Shown here in pieces: positions 17,543-28,170 of a stretch of DNA of 59,058 nt. The notes beneath the pieces are model-generated. The model had not been told where the DNA came from. It saw nothing but the letters and a program-made list of their open reading frames with translations, and did not search any database. Origin of the DNA: Thermotalea metallivorans. GTDB lineage: Bacteria; Bacillota; Clostridia; Peptostreptococcales; Thermotaleaceae. A program made the translations under genes and the position numbers. Numbering within the stretch: position 1 is the stretch's first letter; each line of letters begins with the position of its first letter. The DNA lies in the NCBI RefSeq assembly GCF_001562415.1, contig NZ_LOEE01000041.1:1-59058 (forward strand), written 5' to 3'.

Positions 17543-19261
17543 TCACTCTTCTATTTCATATTTTTTTAACTTATAGTATAAATTTCGGATAGAGATTCCC
17601 AGCTGTTCTGCCGTCTTGTTCTTATGATTCCCATTTTGGGCAAGAATTTGGCGGATATATTTTTCCTCCACCTGATCCATTACCTCTTGAAGGGTTCCCT
17701 CGTAGGTTTCCATAGATTTTTCCAGTTCCATAGGATGCTGCTGCCGATACATCTTGATTTCAAAATTAGGCAGATGCTTTGACCGAATCATGGTTTCGTT
17801 AAACTTCATATTAATCATGGCACGGCCGATAAAATTCTCTAATTCCCGTATATTACCCGGCCAATCATAATTCATTAAAATCTCTAAGGCCTTTGGCGAT
17901 ATATCCTGAACAAATCTGCCGTACTCTTGGTTGTATTTCGTGATCAGTCTCCGTACCAGAAGATGGATATCCTGTTTGCGAAATCTCAAGGGAGGAATTA
18001 AAATAGGAATCACATTCAATCGATAATATAAATCCTCCCTGAATTTTCCTTCTCGCACAGCCTTTTCCAAATCCAGATTAGTGGCGGCGATCACCCTTAC
18101 ATCAATCGAAATGGGTTTGCTGCCCCCCACCCTCACCAGTTCCTTCTCCTGGAGGACTCTTAAAAGTTTTGCCTGGGTGTTGAGGCTGATCTCCCCTATT
18201 TCATCCAGGAAGATCGTTCCGCCGTTGGCTTCTTCAAATAATCCCTTTTTTCCTCCCTTTCTGGCTCCTGTAAAAGCACCTTCTTCATAACCAAAGAGTT
18301 CGCTTTCCAGGAGACTTTCACTGATGGCGGCACAGTTCACACGGATAAATTGTCCGTATTTTCGATTGCTGGCATTATGAATGGCATGGGCAAACAATTC
18401 CTTGCCCGTACCGCTTTCTCCTCTCAGAATCACCGTAGCCGGTGTTACGGCTGCCTTTTTTGCCTTTTCAATAGCCGATTTCATTTGGGCATCTTCACCG
18501 ATAATATCGTCAAAAGTATATTTGGCCTCCAGCTTGCGTATAATCTGCTTTGCCTGATTCAACTCATGGGTAAGCCGCTTGATCTCCGTAATGTCATGGA
18601 GAACTGCCACGCTGCCCCTCAGTTCTCCGTCTACGATGATAGGTGCCGCGTCTGCCACCACTTCTTTTCTGCCCGGCCCCACCTTGAGTCTTGCATTCTT
18701 TACAGGCATCTTCGTTCTCAACACTTCCAGATGAATACTGTCCCCCTCTGCAATGTCCACCGTGCACATCTGCCCGATAATATCCTTTTCCGGCAGTCCC
18801 GTCAGCTTCGTGTAGGCAGGATTCACCATTACACCGATTCCTTGATCATCTACTACGGAGATGGCATCCTGGGTGGAATGAAAGATTGCTTGAAGCATGC
18901 TCTGCATTTCTTTCAAATTTGTAATCTGTTCCGCCAGCTCCAGTACTTCCGTAATATCACGAAATACTGCCACAGCACCGATAATTTCCCCATAGTCATC
19001 CTTCACAGGCATCCGATTTGTGACAATGGTAATTTCCCCCAATGCCTGTTGTTGATTTAACTCCGACACTCCTGTTTCTAATATATAAGGCAGTCTTGTA
19101 TTGGGAACAACCTCTGTGATGTGTTTCCCTAACACATGGATACCCTCCAGCTTTGTCAATTTTTTTGCTGCCCGATTAAAGAGGGTAATAATGCCATGCT
19201 TATCTACGGCAATCATGGCATCATGGGTAGAATCCAGTATTACTTCCAATTCTCTTTTCAT
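17543..19261 (-). CDS. Sigma-54-dependent transcriptional activator with two PAS domains
   Basis: A 572-residue regulator. PAS domains lie at about 5-110 and 120-230. A coiled linker follows, then the AAA+ domain with Walker A GESGTGKE (about 285), the sigma-54-contacting GAFTGA loop (about 335), Walker B GGTIFLDEIGE, and a Fis-type helix-turn-helix at the C-terminus. It probably activates the operon that starts at 17206, sensing a 2-oxoacid or amino acid through a PAS domain, as BkdR-type proteins do. The ligand is inferred. It is separated from its target operon by the 40-bp palindrome. Confidence 0.93.
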   Translation of the reverse strand: MKRELEVILDSTHDAMIAVDKHGIITLFNRAAKKLTKLEGIHVLGKHITEVVPNTRLPYILETGVSELNQQQALGEITIVTNRMPVKDDYGEIIGAVAVFRDITEVLELAEQITNLKEMQSMLQAIFHSTQDAISVVDDQGIGVMVNPAYTKLTGLPEKDIIGQMCTVDIAEGDSIHLEVLRTKMPVKNARLKVGPGRKEVVADAAPIIVDGELRGSVAVLHDITEIKRLTHELNQAKQIIRKLEAKYTFDDIIGEDAQMKSAIEKAKKAAVTPATVILRGESGTGKELFAHAIHNASNRKYGQFIRVNCAAISESLLESELFGYEEGAFTGARKGGKKGLFEEANGGTIFLDEIGEISLNTQAKLLRVLQEKELVRVGGSKPISIDVRVIAATNLDLEKAVREGKFREDLYYRLNVIPILIPPLRFRKQDIHLLVRRLITKYNQEYGRFVQDISPKALEILMNYDWPGNIRELENFIGRAMINMKFNETMIRSKHLPNFEIKMYRQQHPMELEKSMETYEGTLQEVMDQVEEKYIRQILAQNGNHKNKTAEQLGISIRNLYYKLKKYEIEE

Positions 19262-19342
19262 TGGCTACGCTCCCCTTCGAAAACAGCCTGGATCTTCCTC
19301 CAGGCTGCTTTACCCATCCTTCATCTTGTTTTTATGGTTTGC

Positions 19343-20605
19343 CTATGGTTGGTTTGTTTCTTTTTCTAGCTTGAGTTCAAAATCAATCTTCTCCGGTATC
19401 ACAGAAATGCTTTTCATCTGCCTTGATGCCACAGGAATGACTTTCAGGGAATACCTGCCTTCTCCCAAGCCTTTGGCATTGATGCGCAGCTGAATATCGT
19501 TTTTGGTCAGAGAATTGAGGATGTTCTTCGCCGCTTCCACCTTCACCCGAAGAGTATCCACTCCTTCATCAAAGAAGACCCTATACTTGCCATCCAGATT
19601 TTCTATGAACACCTCATCCTTTTTAAAGGTAAATTCCTTTTGCCCGATTTCTTCTATGGTAATGACCACCACAGGCTGCCTATCGGTCTTAAAGAGGGTA
19701 ACCCCTTCGGGTATCGCCAGTTCTGCAGCCTTTTCCACAGAACCCGTCAGCCCGTCTATATCGATGGGCTTCGTCTTGATCTCATCAATGGATTTCAGCA
19801 GCTCCCTGGGTCCTTTCAGTCCAACAACCTCAGGCTTTACCGCCACATCGGTCATTTGATATGTTTCGGGAGGTTTCCCCCGTAAATCTAGTGCAATTTT
19901 TACATTCTTGACGCTATACAGAGGAAGCGTTACTTCCACGAATTTTGTCTTTACTTCAACGCCATTTACTATCTTCCCATCTTGATTTACCGCCTTTAGG
20001 AGAATTTTTCCGTTAAAATCCTCTGTCCGATTTTGAAAATTCACTTCCCCTACAACTTTGGTCACGCTGTTCACCAGAGACTCGGGTCCCTCCACAATCA
20101 CTTCCTTCAAAGAAAGGACAGCTTCTCCCGGATCAAACTCCTCTGACGGTATTCCCACCGCTTCAATCTCTACCGGTTTTTGCTGCTTGACAATTTCATC
20201 CAAGGTAACCTTCAGTTGTTTTGGTGATACATCCAGCACCTTGATGCTGGCTGGTACACTGATATCCAAGGGAACGCTATTCACGCCCTTGCGAAAACCC
20301 CTCAGGTCAGCACTTACGGCAATGTCTTGAGGTCCCACATGGTAGACTTCATTCCTTCTGCCCCCGATCTTTATGTTTACCGTATAATCCTCCTGACCAA
20401 TAAGCACCAGTCCTGATTTTTTCAGCTCCTCCACATTCAGCAGCTGCACTCTCACATTGGTAAGCTCCTTGATCATTTCGGGATTCACTTCCCCCATGAC
20501 ATAAAGCCACATCACAAGGGCAAAAATGATGGACACGATTTTAGGTGTGGTATTTCTTCGAAAGAACCTGCTTTTTTCTGCAAAATCTTTGAAAAAATTA
20601 TTCAT
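19343..20605 (-). CDS. cdaR: YbbR-domain regulator of diadenylate cyclase
   Basis: A 420-residue membrane-anchored protein. One transmembrane helix (about 21-38) is followed by extracytoplasmic YbbR repeats. In Firmicutes CdaR binds CdaA and modulates c-di-AMP synthesis. The ATG at 20605 has GGAGG 10 bases upstream and overlaps the cdaA stop by 8 bases; an upstream in-frame start lies inside cdaA and is rejected. In most relatives glmM follows directly, but here a sigma-54 activator gene does. Confidence 0.93.
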   Translation of the reverse strand: MNNFFKDFAEKSRFFRRNTTPKIVSIIFALVMWLYVMGEVNPEMIKELTNVRVQLLNVEELKKSGLVLIGQEDYTVNIKIGGRRNEVYHVGPQDIAVSADLRGFRKGVNSVPLDISVPASIKVLDVSPKQLKVTLDEIVKQQKPVEIEAVGIPSEEFDPGEAVLSLKEVIVEGPESLVNSVTKVVGEVNFQNRTEDFNGKILLKAVNQDGKIVNGVEVKTKFVEVTLPLYSVKNVKIALDLRGKPPETYQMTDVAVKPEVVGLKGPRELLKSIDEIKTKPIDIDGLTGSVEKAAELAIPEGVTLFKTDRQPVVVITIEEIGQKEFTFKKDEVFIENLDGKYRVFFDEGVDTLRVKVEAAKNILNSLTKNDIQLRINAKGLGEGRYSLKVIPVASRQMKSISVIPEKIDFELKLEKETNQP

Positions 20606-21419
20606 CTTTCTGCCTCCATTTCCAATTGAATAAAGGCTTTTCATTTTCCGGTTTGTATGCATTTTTTAATACTCTCTTTAAGGTCTTTCCATCCAGAAAT
20701 CTTGTAAGCTTGCCATCCATGGCCACGGAGATAGCTCCCGTTTCCTCCGAAACCATAATGGCTACCGCATCAGATCTTTCTGTAATGCCAATGCCTGCCC
20801 GGTGCCTTGTCCCCAGTTCCCTGCTCAAATTTGGGTTTTCCGTTAAAGGCAACACACAGCCCGCTGCCATGATTTTATCTTTTCTAATCACGACAGCACC
20901 ATCATGGAGGGGTGTGTTGGGAATAAAGATATTGATCAGCAGCCCCGTAGATATATCCCCGTTGATGAATGTACCCGTTTCAATCACATCCCCAATTCCC
21001 GTCTCCCGTTCAAATATAATCAATGCACCGATTTTCTGCCTCGATAAGGAAACCACGGCCTCCACTACTGCATCAAGTTTTTCATTCAATTCTTCATCGG
21101 CAATTTCCACGATGGACTTTGTCAAGAACTTACTTCTGCCGATATACTCCAAGGCCCGTCTCAGCTCCGGCTGAAATACAATCAGCAGGGCAATCATTCC
21201 CAGCGTCATGGTATTTTTCAATATCCAATTGGTTACATAAAGGCGGGACCATTCGCTGAGTTTTGTGGCAATCAACAGCACCAAAAGACCCTTAATAAGC
21301 TGCTCGGCCCTTGTTTCCTGAATCAGCATAAACAGTTTATAAAAAACAAATGCTACAATGGCCATGTCAATGATATCTCTGATCCCTATATCCAAAAACA
21401 TTTCTAAGACCTGTTTCAA
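20598..21419 (-). CDS. cdaA: Diadenylate cyclase
   Basis: A 273-residue membrane enzyme that condenses two ATP to c-di-AMP, which controls potassium and osmolyte balance and cell-wall homeostasis. Three N-terminal helices precede the DAC domain, which shows both catalytic signatures: the DGA motif in LHDGAVV and the RHR motif in GTRHRAG. I prefer the TTG at 21419 because CGAGAGG lies 8 bases before it. A TTG seven codons earlier is possible. The gene overlaps cdaR. Confidence 0.95.
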   Translation of the reverse strand: MKQVLEMFLDIGIRDIIDMAIVAFVFYKLFMLIQETRAEQLIKGLLVLLIATKLSEWSRLYVTNWILKNTMTLGMIALLIVFQPELRRALEYIGRSKFLTKSIVEIADEELNEKLDAVVEAVVSLSRQKIGALIIFERETGIGDVIETGTFINGDISTGLLINIFIPNTPLHDGAVVIRKDKIMAAGCVLPLTENPNLSRELGTRHRAGIGITERSDAVAIMVSEETGAISVAMDGKLTRFLDGKTLKRVLKNAYKPENEKPLFNWKWRQKDE

Positions 21420-21642
21420 TCCAAACACCTCTCGAAGCAAAAATCATGCTTATTTTCCGTTCATTTTCCAAACACATGATGCCTAGTATTATTGTATTAT
21501 ATATGTCTGAATCCCTTCAAGCAGAACACAAAAGTATTTCAAAAACTTCTTTATCTTAACTTTATTGTACATGATTTTTCACCATGTTTGTGCTGATTTT
21601 TCAAGATCATTCCATTGAAATATTTGGATTACCCATATTTTT

Positions 21643-22590
21643 TCAAAAGGCCGTTTCACTGCCTATATAACAGGCAATATTTTCCTCCAAAAACAAATCC
21701 TGAATATGCTCCAAGACTTCTGTCGCCGTCGCCTCTTCCTCCCTGTAGGCATAGATTTTTCCCAACTGATTCCACTTAACATCTCCCATCCGATGGAATG
21801 GTAAAATATTAATTTCAATCAATCCCGTACTTTTCATGAATTGGATTATTTCCCTTATATGTTCATCATGGTCATTATAATCCCGTATTACGGGCATTCG
21901 CAACACCAGCCTGCCTTGCCAGTCTGCGTTGGCCAAAGCCTCAATGTTTTCCAAAATGATGTCATTGTATACCCCTGTTTTTTCCCTATGCTTTTCCCGA
22001 TCCATATGTTTGATGTCAATAAATGCAAAATCAATATATTGCATGATCTGGAGAAAATCTTCCCGATGGGCGTATCCGGTGGTTTCTATGGCCGTATGAA
22101 TATAAGTCTCTTTGCATTTTTTCAGCATCTCAAGCAAGAAATCTTTTTGCACAAGGGGCTCTCCTCCGCTAAAAGTCACCCCTCCCTGACTCCCCCAAAA
22201 CTGCCTATCCCTTTGAAAGATTTTCATCAGTTCCTCCACAGTATAGTATTTCCCGCAAATTTTCAAGGCTTCCCGGTAGCAAACCCTCGTACACGCAAAG
22301 GTCCCACAGGCAATACAGGCCCTTCTATCAATTCGCAGATGGTCTTCCCCATCAAAGGATATAGCCCCCTTGGGACAGGCAGCCTGGCAGCGCAAGCATC
22401 CCTTTGGGTTTGGGCACTTGCTTTTTAGAAACATCAAATTTTGTCTCAAACTCCAACTTTCCGGATTAGCACACCATGGGCAAGATAGGGGACAACCGCT
22501 AAAAAAACAGACTGTCCTGCAGCCTGGCCCGTCATGCACAGAATAGCCTTGTATGTCAAATATCAATCCCTTTGTTTTCCCTTTCACCAT
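21643..22590 (-). CDS. hpdA: Radical SAM activating enzyme of 4-hydroxyphenylacetate decarboxylase
   Basis: The 315-residue enzyme installs the glycyl radical in the decarboxylase. The radical SAM cluster motif is C33-x3-C37-x2-C40, followed by a ferredoxin-like insert with two further cysteine sets (about 55-105), as in glycyl radical activases of the longer class. A GGVTFSGGEP segment binds SAM. The ATG at 22590 has AAGGAGG upstream; 55 further codons in the open frame precede it without support. It is separated from hpdC by 142 bases holding a terminator-like hairpin, so it may be made at a lower level than the decarboxylase. Confidence 0.93.
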   Translation of the reverse strand: MVKGKTKGLIFDIQGYSVHDGPGCRTVCFFSGCPLSCPWCANPESWSLRQNLMFLKSKCPNPKGCLRCQAACPKGAISFDGEDHLRIDRRACIACGTFACTRVCYREALKICGKYYTVEELMKIFQRDRQFWGSQGGVTFSGGEPLVQKDFLLEMLKKCKETYIHTAIETTGYAHREDFLQIMQYIDFAFIDIKHMDREKHREKTGVYNDIILENIEALANADWQGRLVLRMPVIRDYNDHDEHIREIIQFMKSTGLIEINILPFHRMGDVKWNQLGKIYAYREEEATATEVLEHIQDLFLEENIACYIGSETAF

Positions 22591-22680
22591 ATTGCCTCCT
22601 TCACCATAGGTCAATCTTTTGCAGAGAATCTCCTTTCCTCTTTCTCCCATGAAGATCCATAAGGATTCCTTTGACCATAG

Positions 22681-22713
22681 AAAAAGACTGCGATGCAGAA
22701 AATTCTGCATCGC
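22681..22713 (-). terminator. Intercistronic terminator between hpdC and hpdA
   Basis: A perfect 11-bp stem (gcgatgcagaa, 22690-22700, with ttctgcatcgc, 22703-22713) is followed on the minus strand by agtcttttt. It sits between two genes of one operon and probably attenuates the activase gene. Confidence 0.8.
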
Positions 22714-22732
22714 TCCCATTGATCTACAATTC

Positions 22733-22999
22733 CTATACTTGACGATATCCTTCACAAGTGACGGCTATCAGTTCCCCATAGGTCCATCCATGTTTTTTCA
22801 AACCTACGCATGTACCAATATTGTCTTTATCGACTCCCTGGAAATTGCTGCAGTTTTTGCACTTGGGCATCATCTCCATGGCATCGCATACATCCGTATC
22901 AGTAAAAATCATGGTATTGGTTTTTCTGCAAATTCCCTTGGCTGCATCTACAGGGGCAAAATTTCTGCAGTCATCATGTTTTCCATTCATCTTCTCCAT
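22733..22999 (-). CDS. hpdC: 4-hydroxyphenylacetate decarboxylase small subunit
   Basis: An 88-residue cysteine-rich protein, the [4Fe-4S]-binding small subunit found only in the hydroxyphenylacetate decarboxylase branch of glycyl radical enzymes. Visible are the N-terminal Cys/His set (HDDCRNFAPVDAAKGICR), the central PKCKNCSNF motif, and the C-terminal GTCVGLKK...TCEG set. Its presence argues against phenylacetate or indoleacetate decarboxylase, which lack this subunit. The ATG at 22999 has GGGG 9 bases upstream and lies 4 bases after hpdB. Confidence 0.93.
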   Translation of the reverse strand: MEKMNGKHDDCRNFAPVDAAKGICRKTNTMIFTDTDVCDAMEMMPKCKNCSNFQGVDKDNIGTCVGLKKHGWTYGELIAVTCEGYRQV

Positions 23000-23003
23000 T
23001 TCT

Positions 23004-25709
23004 CTACACCCCTTCATATTCCGTTCTGGCAATTACTTCATCCTGTATGGGCCTTCCGATCTCACACCAGTATTGTGTAAACCCTGCCACCCTTACCATC
23101 AAATCCCTATAGTTTTCAGGCTTTTGCTGGGCATCTTTTAGTACTTTGGAATCTACAATATTATACTGTATGTGGAAGCCTCCCTTTCTCATATAGGCTC
23201 GGGTAAGATCCAGCAGTTTTTTGGAACCTTCCTTTCCACTGACGGCACTGGGGTGGATTTTCATATTCATCTGTGAGTTTTGTGATTTGGCATGATCCCA
23301 CACCGTAGCAGAATGGAACAAGGCATAAGGTCCATTTTTGTCTGTACCCGGATAGGCTGACATAGAACCGTCAGCATAGGTTGTGCCTGCCAGACGGCCG
23401 TCTGCCGAAGCCAAGGTAGCCCTTCCTTGGGCTCCATGGGTCGATACGGAGATTTGACAGGGATACATCTTTTTCCCGTACAGGGATTCAAAGGTCCGGG
23501 TCATTTCACAGAACCAATCCTCATATATTTTCAAAATCTCATCCACATAGGGATCTGCATTGCCATACTTTGGCGCTTTCACACAATCATTATAAATATC
23601 ATCGTACTTCGTTACATTTTCCAGTTTTATCTGATCTTTCATGGAATAGCTGCCCGTTTCCTCGGCATTCTTAAAGCCAAAATTATTTAGCAGGGCTTCC
23701 GTCAATTCTTCCAAAGTATATTTTTTCTCTTCATAAACTAATTTTTTGATGGCTGCCAGGGAATTGACCATATTGATTGTTCCACAGCTTTCTATATTGT
23801 AGGTGGCATTATAGCGGTACCCCATATTGCCAATATGCTGCCCTTTGTCCAGACAATCGGGCTTCAAGAAAGAATTGACAATAGACATATTATTTTTACG
23901 CCATATATCATGCTGGATATTGTTGGTCTTTGTCAGGCAGTCACAGGTAAGGATATAGTACCCCTGGAACGTCTCCCATAGTTCTTCATAGGTTTCCAGC
24001 TTTTTATTATGGGGCGGATACACCTGAATATTGGTTCGATAATCCTTCCCGTTGGTCAAAACCAACTCCAGGATTTTTGGATTGGCAATAAAATGTACGC
24101 CTACGCTGGTAGGTTGTCCCGCACCACCGGGAATCTGATATTTCCTGCCGTTCAAGGTCAATTCCTTCCAACAGCAGGGGGAGGTTTCCAAACACCCGCC
24201 GATGGCCACAGCCCTTGCCTCCCTTACATCCATTCCTTCTCCACCATATTGATCCAGAAGGAATTGAATGCCGATTTGATTGTTCATCCAAGCTGGATAC
24301 CCTACACCGGTTTTATTACATTCAATGCCCTTTAGCAGGAATTCCTCCGGCAGTTTTTCATCATAAAGAATCGATAGGGTGGGTTGGGTCGATTCACAGG
24401 TCATCCCTGCTTCAAGGATGAGCATTTCCAGTGGGTTAGCCGCACTGTTTCCTTCCCACGTCAATCCTCCTAAACTCAGATTGTTAAAGGTATTTCCGGA
24501 AAGTACGCCGCCCACAACTCCCGTGGAAGCAAAACAGTCGATGCAGGTCATCTTCACACGGTAAAGTTCCAACAGCTCCAAAACCTCATCCTCTGTGATT
24601 CTTCCCGCCTCCATATCCTGCTCAAACCACGGATAAAGCACCTGCCCTACCCTTCCCGGCGATAATCCTGAGATGGCATCTTCATTGAGCACGGCAATAT
24701 GCAGGGTATAAATCATTTGCAGTGCTTCTCGGAAGGTTCTGGGCTGGTGATGGGCAATCCAATGCAAACATTCGGCAATCTCCTCATATTCCCTCTTCTG
24801 CTGTTCATCCTCTGTGATGCCGGCAAGCCTTTGGGCTTCTTTAGCATAGTTCAAAATCCAATTTTGCAAGCCTTCCACCACAATTTTCACCGCTTCATAG
24901 AAATACAAACGATCCATCCCGATCAGACCGTCTCCCCCGGCATTTCCCGCCACGGCTCTTTTACATTCTTCTGCCATTTCAATAATCTTATCAAACCCGT
25001 ACTGCAAAGGATAATAATAGTTGATGACTTCTCTTCCCTGGGGCAGGGTATAGCCGGAATCAAACATGCAAATTAAAGTTTTCATGATATTTTCTTTGAT
25101 GGGATAGTCGGGTACCATCTGCTCATATTTATGCCCCAAATCTTCCACCGATCTGCCCACCCATTCCCTGGATAATTTCGTCAGCACAGGAATTTCTTCT
25201 TGCCTCATACCGAACTTGCCAGCGATGGAAACAACCTTCCCAAAGCTTTGGGTAACATTGCCTCCTCCCGAGCCAAACTTGCTAAGTTCGTCAGCACTAG
25301 CACTTCCCCTGTTTAATGCGTCCTGATACAATTCATCCTCCTTGGCCACGAAAAACCCTTCCGAAAGCCAGGGCATAGGAAAAGATCCCCTGTAATAATT
25401 GGTCTTCTGCATTACTAATTTTTCCCTGGGATAAATGGTGGGTGTTAAATGGGAAAAAGCACACTTTAATGCTTCCGCCCGCCGGATGACAGGAATCTCC
25501 CCGTCCAGTTCATTCCATCTTCTAGTATACCAGTAAGGGAATTCTGTATTGGCAGTGGATAAAGTATCGTAGTAAATATCTCTCAAAAATTTTGTTCTTT
25601 CCTTTGGTTGCTTCTTTATTTCCCGTTCGGTCATTCCTTCACTGCCTTGCATCTTTCCCGACAATCCTTTTTGGGAAAGTATCTCCATGATCTTTTCTCC
25701 ATTTCTCAT
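23004..25709 (-). CDS. hpdB: 4-hydroxyphenylacetate decarboxylase, glycyl radical subunit
   Basis: A 901-residue glycyl radical enzyme that converts 4-hydroxyphenylacetate, from tyrosine fermentation, to p-cresol and CO2. The residues known in the characterised enzyme (Cys503, Glu505, His536, Glu637, Gly873) all appear here at a constant offset of three: C506 and E508 in GGCLETS, H539 in VGVHF, E640 in YNIES, and G876 in VRVAGF. That and the adjacent small subunit make the substrate call strong. GGGGG precedes the ATG. The upstream chemoreceptor gene ends 31 bases before, so they share the c-di-GMP-controlled leader. Confidence 0.95.
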   Translation of the reverse strand: MRNGEKIMEILSQKGLSGKMQGSEGMTEREIKKQPKERTKFLRDIYYDTLSTANTEFPYWYTRRWNELDGEIPVIRRAEALKCAFSHLTPTIYPREKLVMQKTNYYRGSFPMPWLSEGFFVAKEDELYQDALNRGSASADELSKFGSGGGNVTQSFGKVVSIAGKFGMRQEEIPVLTKLSREWVGRSVEDLGHKYEQMVPDYPIKENIMKTLICMFDSGYTLPQGREVINYYYPLQYGFDKIIEMAEECKRAVAGNAGGDGLIGMDRLYFYEAVKIVVEGLQNWILNYAKEAQRLAGITEDEQQKREYEEIAECLHWIAHHQPRTFREALQMIYTLHIAVLNEDAISGLSPGRVGQVLYPWFEQDMEAGRITEDEVLELLELYRVKMTCIDCFASTGVVGGVLSGNTFNNLSLGGLTWEGNSAANPLEMLILEAGMTCESTQPTLSILYDEKLPEEFLLKGIECNKTGVGYPAWMNNQIGIQFLLDQYGGEGMDVREARAVAIGGCLETSPCCWKELTLNGRKYQIPGGAGQPTSVGVHFIANPKILELVLTNGKDYRTNIQVYPPHNKKLETYEELWETFQGYYILTCDCLTKTNNIQHDIWRKNNMSIVNSFLKPDCLDKGQHIGNMGYRYNATYNIESCGTINMVNSLAAIKKLVYEEKKYTLEELTEALLNNFGFKNAEETGSYSMKDQIKLENVTKYDDIYNDCVKAPKYGNADPYVDEILKIYEDWFCEMTRTFESLYGKKMYPCQISVSTHGAQGRATLASADGRLAGTTYADGSMSAYPGTDKNGPYALFHSATVWDHAKSQNSQMNMKIHPSAVSGKEGSKKLLDLTRAYMRKGGFHIQYNIVDSKVLKDAQQKPENYRDLMVRVAGFTQYWCEIGRPIQDEVIARTEYEGV

Positions 25710-25740
25710 GCGTTATCCCCCTTCGACTCACATTCTTTCT

Positions 25741-27792
25741 CTATGAAATCTCAAACTGCTTTACCATATCATGAAGCTCTTGGGAGTTTTTTACATTCTC
25801 TTGGAACATTTCCCGGATTTCATTGGTCTTGTTGACCAAATCGCTGATGTTTTCACTGATGCTAGTCGTTCCCGCTGCCCCTTCATTGACCGCCGCCGCA
25901 ATCTCACCAATGGTCGTAGCGATTTGCCCTACCATACCGTTGATATCCTGGGACGTGCGATGAAAATCTTCCATGATGGAGGCAATCTTGCGGGCATCGG
26001 CATTATATTGTTCCCCCGTTTTTAGCAAAAAGTCATAATTGTTTTTCACGTCCTGGTCTACAAAGGCCAACAGATGATTGGAGCTGTCCGTTAAATCTTT
26101 TACGGCCATGGTTACTTGTTCAATAATGTCTTTGATGTTGACAGCCGTCTTGGAAGATTCCTCTGCAAGCTTTCTCACTTCCTCTGCCACCACGGCAAAT
26201 CCTTTCCCAGCATCCCCTGCCCTTGCAGCCTCTATGGCAGCATTTAACGCCAACAGATTTGTTTGCTCCGAAACAGCCATAATGGCGCCGGTAAGCTCTC
26301 CAATCTTGTCAACCACCTTTGATTTTGTGATGGCCTCTTCCAATCCTTGTTTTGTGCTGTCTAAAATCTTCCCTGTATTTTCCTTCAGCTTCACGGCATT
26401 TTCCTTTAATTCTTCCGCCCTTCGGCTCATGGCAGCCGTATCCTTTACACTCTCCTGAGCCTTTTGGGCCATAATAGCAACGGCGGCATTCACCTCTTCT
26501 GTAGATGCAGTGATTTCTTGGGCGGAAGCAGCAGACTCCTCCATGCCAGCAGATATTTCCTCAATAGTAGCAGAAATACTCTCTACGGCTGCCTGCAGTT
26601 CGTCGAATGCTATTCTCGTTTTTTCTGAAATGGCCTTGGCTCGCTCTCCCTGCCCTACGATGCTGCCAATGATCTCCCGCAAATTGCCGATCATGATCTG
26701 CAGGCTGTCACGTAATCTGCCAATTTCATCCCTGGATTTTATATTTTCGATCTTTACCCCTAGATTTCCTTTCGCTACTTCATCAATATGTACAGATAAT
26801 TTTTTCAAAGGATTGGACAAGGATCTGCTCACGATGTAGGTTACAATGCCTGCACCCCCTAAGCATATGAGGAAAATAACGGCAATATTTCTCTGCATTG
26901 CTTTGATGGGTGCCATATAATCTTTGATTTCCATGGCTGCGATGATGAACCAGTTTTTCTCTCCATACCTGTTAAAAGCTGCTATTTTTTCTGCATCCTT
27001 CAAGCGATAGGCTGTTGTGCCATGTCCCTTCCTTTTCATTTCCTCGAAGGCTTTTTGGAGGTTTTCATCTTCTTTACTGAAATCCAACTGAAATATAAAA
27101 TCCTTATTTTCATGGGCAATGACCAATCCATTTTCATTGAGTAAGTAATAGTTGAATTTTTCTCCTTCGTTCCGCTTGATCAAAAGCTCTGTCATCTTGT
27201 TAAATTCTATAGCTGCATTGAAAGATCCTATCAGTTCATTATTTTCGTCATAGATGGGCGTAGCTAAAACCGTTACAGGTCTTCCCGTTGCAGGGGAAAG
27301 AAGCACATCGGAAAATCGTTGGGCTTTTGCTTCCAAGGCCTCTTTATAATACCCATAATCATTCAAATCGACGCCTACAGATCCTCCGCCAATAGAATCT
27401 ACGACAATTTTTCCCGTATTATCGGCAAAGAAGATATTCTCATAAAGTCCGTCACTTTTTTCAAAAATATCCGCTAAATATTGGATTACTTCATTTTTGC
27501 TGTCCTCTATGGCAGTTCCTCCCATACCGTTAGAATTTTTTATTTCTTTCAACATATTGCGGGCTTTCATATTCTGGGATATGATATGGGATCGCTTTTT
27601 GGTTCCCTCCATGATCTCATTTAGCAGCTTCGCCCTTTCCTTTGCCAACGTCTGCATCACGCTTTGGGATTGCTGATTCAGGGCATCGGAAAACTTAGTA
27701 ACAGCCATATAGTTGGAAATGGCTAAGGGAATGACCACAATCATCAAAGAAAAAATAATCAGCTTGGCAAAAATGCTAAAATTCTTTTTCAC
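25741..27792 (-). CDS. Methyl-accepting chemotaxis protein with dCache-type sensor
   Basis: A 683-residue chemoreceptor. TM1 is at about 8-28, an extracellular double-Cache-like sensor at 33-300 (with [23 protein letters not shown] and ATGRPV segments), TM2 at about 303-323, then a HAMP domain and a long coiled-coil signalling domain with a glutamate/glutamine-rich hairpin tip. I chose the GTG at 27792 because GAGGAG lies 8 bases upstream. It is the first gene after the c-di-GMP riboswitch and precedes hpdB by 31 bases, so it may sense an aromatic acid or a related nutrient. The ligand is unknown. Confidence 0.93.
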   Translation of the reverse strand: MKKNFSIFAKLIIFSLMIVVIPLAISNYMAVTKFSDALNQQSQSVMQTLAKERAKLLNEIMEGTKKRSHIISQNMKARNMLKEIKNSNGMGGTAIEDSKNEVIQYLADIFEKSDGLYENIFFADNTGKIVVDSIGGGSVGVDLNDYGYYKEALEAKAQRFSDVLLSPATGRPVTVLATPIYDENNELIGSFNAAIEFNKMTELLIKRNEGEKFNYYLLNENGLVIAHENKDFIFQLDFSKEDENLQKAFEEMKRKGHGTTAYRLKDAEKIAAFNRYGEKNWFIIAAMEIKDYMAPIKAMQRNIAVIFLICLGGAGIVTYIVSRSLSNPLKKLSVHIDEVAKGNLGVKIENIKSRDEIGRLRDSLQIMIGNLREIIGSIVGQGERAKAISEKTRIAFDELQAAVESISATIEEISAGMEESAASAQEITASTEEVNAAVAIMAQKAQESVKDTAAMSRRAEELKENAVKLKENTGKILDSTKQGLEEAITKSKVVDKIGELTGAIMAVSEQTNLLALNAAIEAARAGDAGKGFAVVAEEVRKLAEESSKTAVNIKDIIEQVTMAVKDLTDSSNHLLAFVDQDVKNNYDFLLKTGEQYNADARKIASIMEDFHRTSQDINGMVGQIATTIGEIAAAVNEGAAGTTSISENISDLVNKTNEIREMFQENVKNSQELHDMVKQFEIS

Positions 27793-27930
27793 GGCCTCCA
27801 CTCCTCTTCCAAAAATTTTTAGAATTATCGGCAATACATAAACCACACACTTTATTCTTTTTGTTCTAAAGGACTTTTGTTTTTTATCACCTTCTTTTTC
27901 AACATAGTTATTTTTTTGTCAAATTTACAC

Positions 27931-27964
27931 ACACAAAAGGCACCATGAATATATCGGTGCCTTC
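27931..27964 (-). terminator. Expression-platform hairpin of the c-di-GMP riboswitch
   Basis: Arms aaggcacc (27937-27944) and ggtgcctt (27956-27963) close an 11-base loop. On the minus strand a short TTTT and a GTGTGTG tract follow. Its position between the aptamer and the chemoreceptor start fits a regulated terminator, though the U tract is weak. Confidence 0.6.
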
Positions 27965-27999
27965 ATCACAGTATGGCGCAATCAATGTCAACCCCTGTT

Positions 28000-28079
28000 T
28001 TGGCAACCTGGCAATCATAGAAGCGTCGCTTCCTTAGACCCATGGCTTTGCGTCCTTATTTTTCAATAAGTTTGCCTTT
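28000..28079 (-). ncRNA. c-di-GMP-I (GEMM) riboswitch aptamer
   Basis: The minus-strand leader reads, in order, AAAGGCAAAC, GGACGCAAAGCC, GGGTCTAAGG, and TGATTGCCAGGTTGCC, the conserved landmarks of the class I c-di-GMP aptamer: the GACGCAAAGCC core, the tetraloop-receptor-like helix and the closing GCCAGGTTGCC segment. It lies about 85 bases into the transcript and about 210 bases before the chemoreceptor gene, so c-di-GMP should control the receptor and probably hpdB, hpdC and hpdA. Confidence 0.93.
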
Positions 28080-28170
28080 ATCAGCATGGATGTGCTTTTT
28101 TAGATATTTTATTTTTCATAGAAAAAGCCTCTGTTCCTTTTGTGATGGCTCCCTGTGTAAACATTTATAC

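Noticed and set aside
17288..17576. Overlapping short frames rich in Phe and Ser between buk and the activator gene
   Set aside because: They lie in T-rich intergenic DNA holding a repeat, a promoter and a palindrome, and have no ribosome binding sites.
23004..25709. hpdB as pyruvate formate-lyase, choline lyase or a diol dehydratase
   Set aside because: The presence of the HpdC-type small subunit and the exact spacing of the five decarboxylase residues point to 4-hydroxyphenylacetate decarboxylase.
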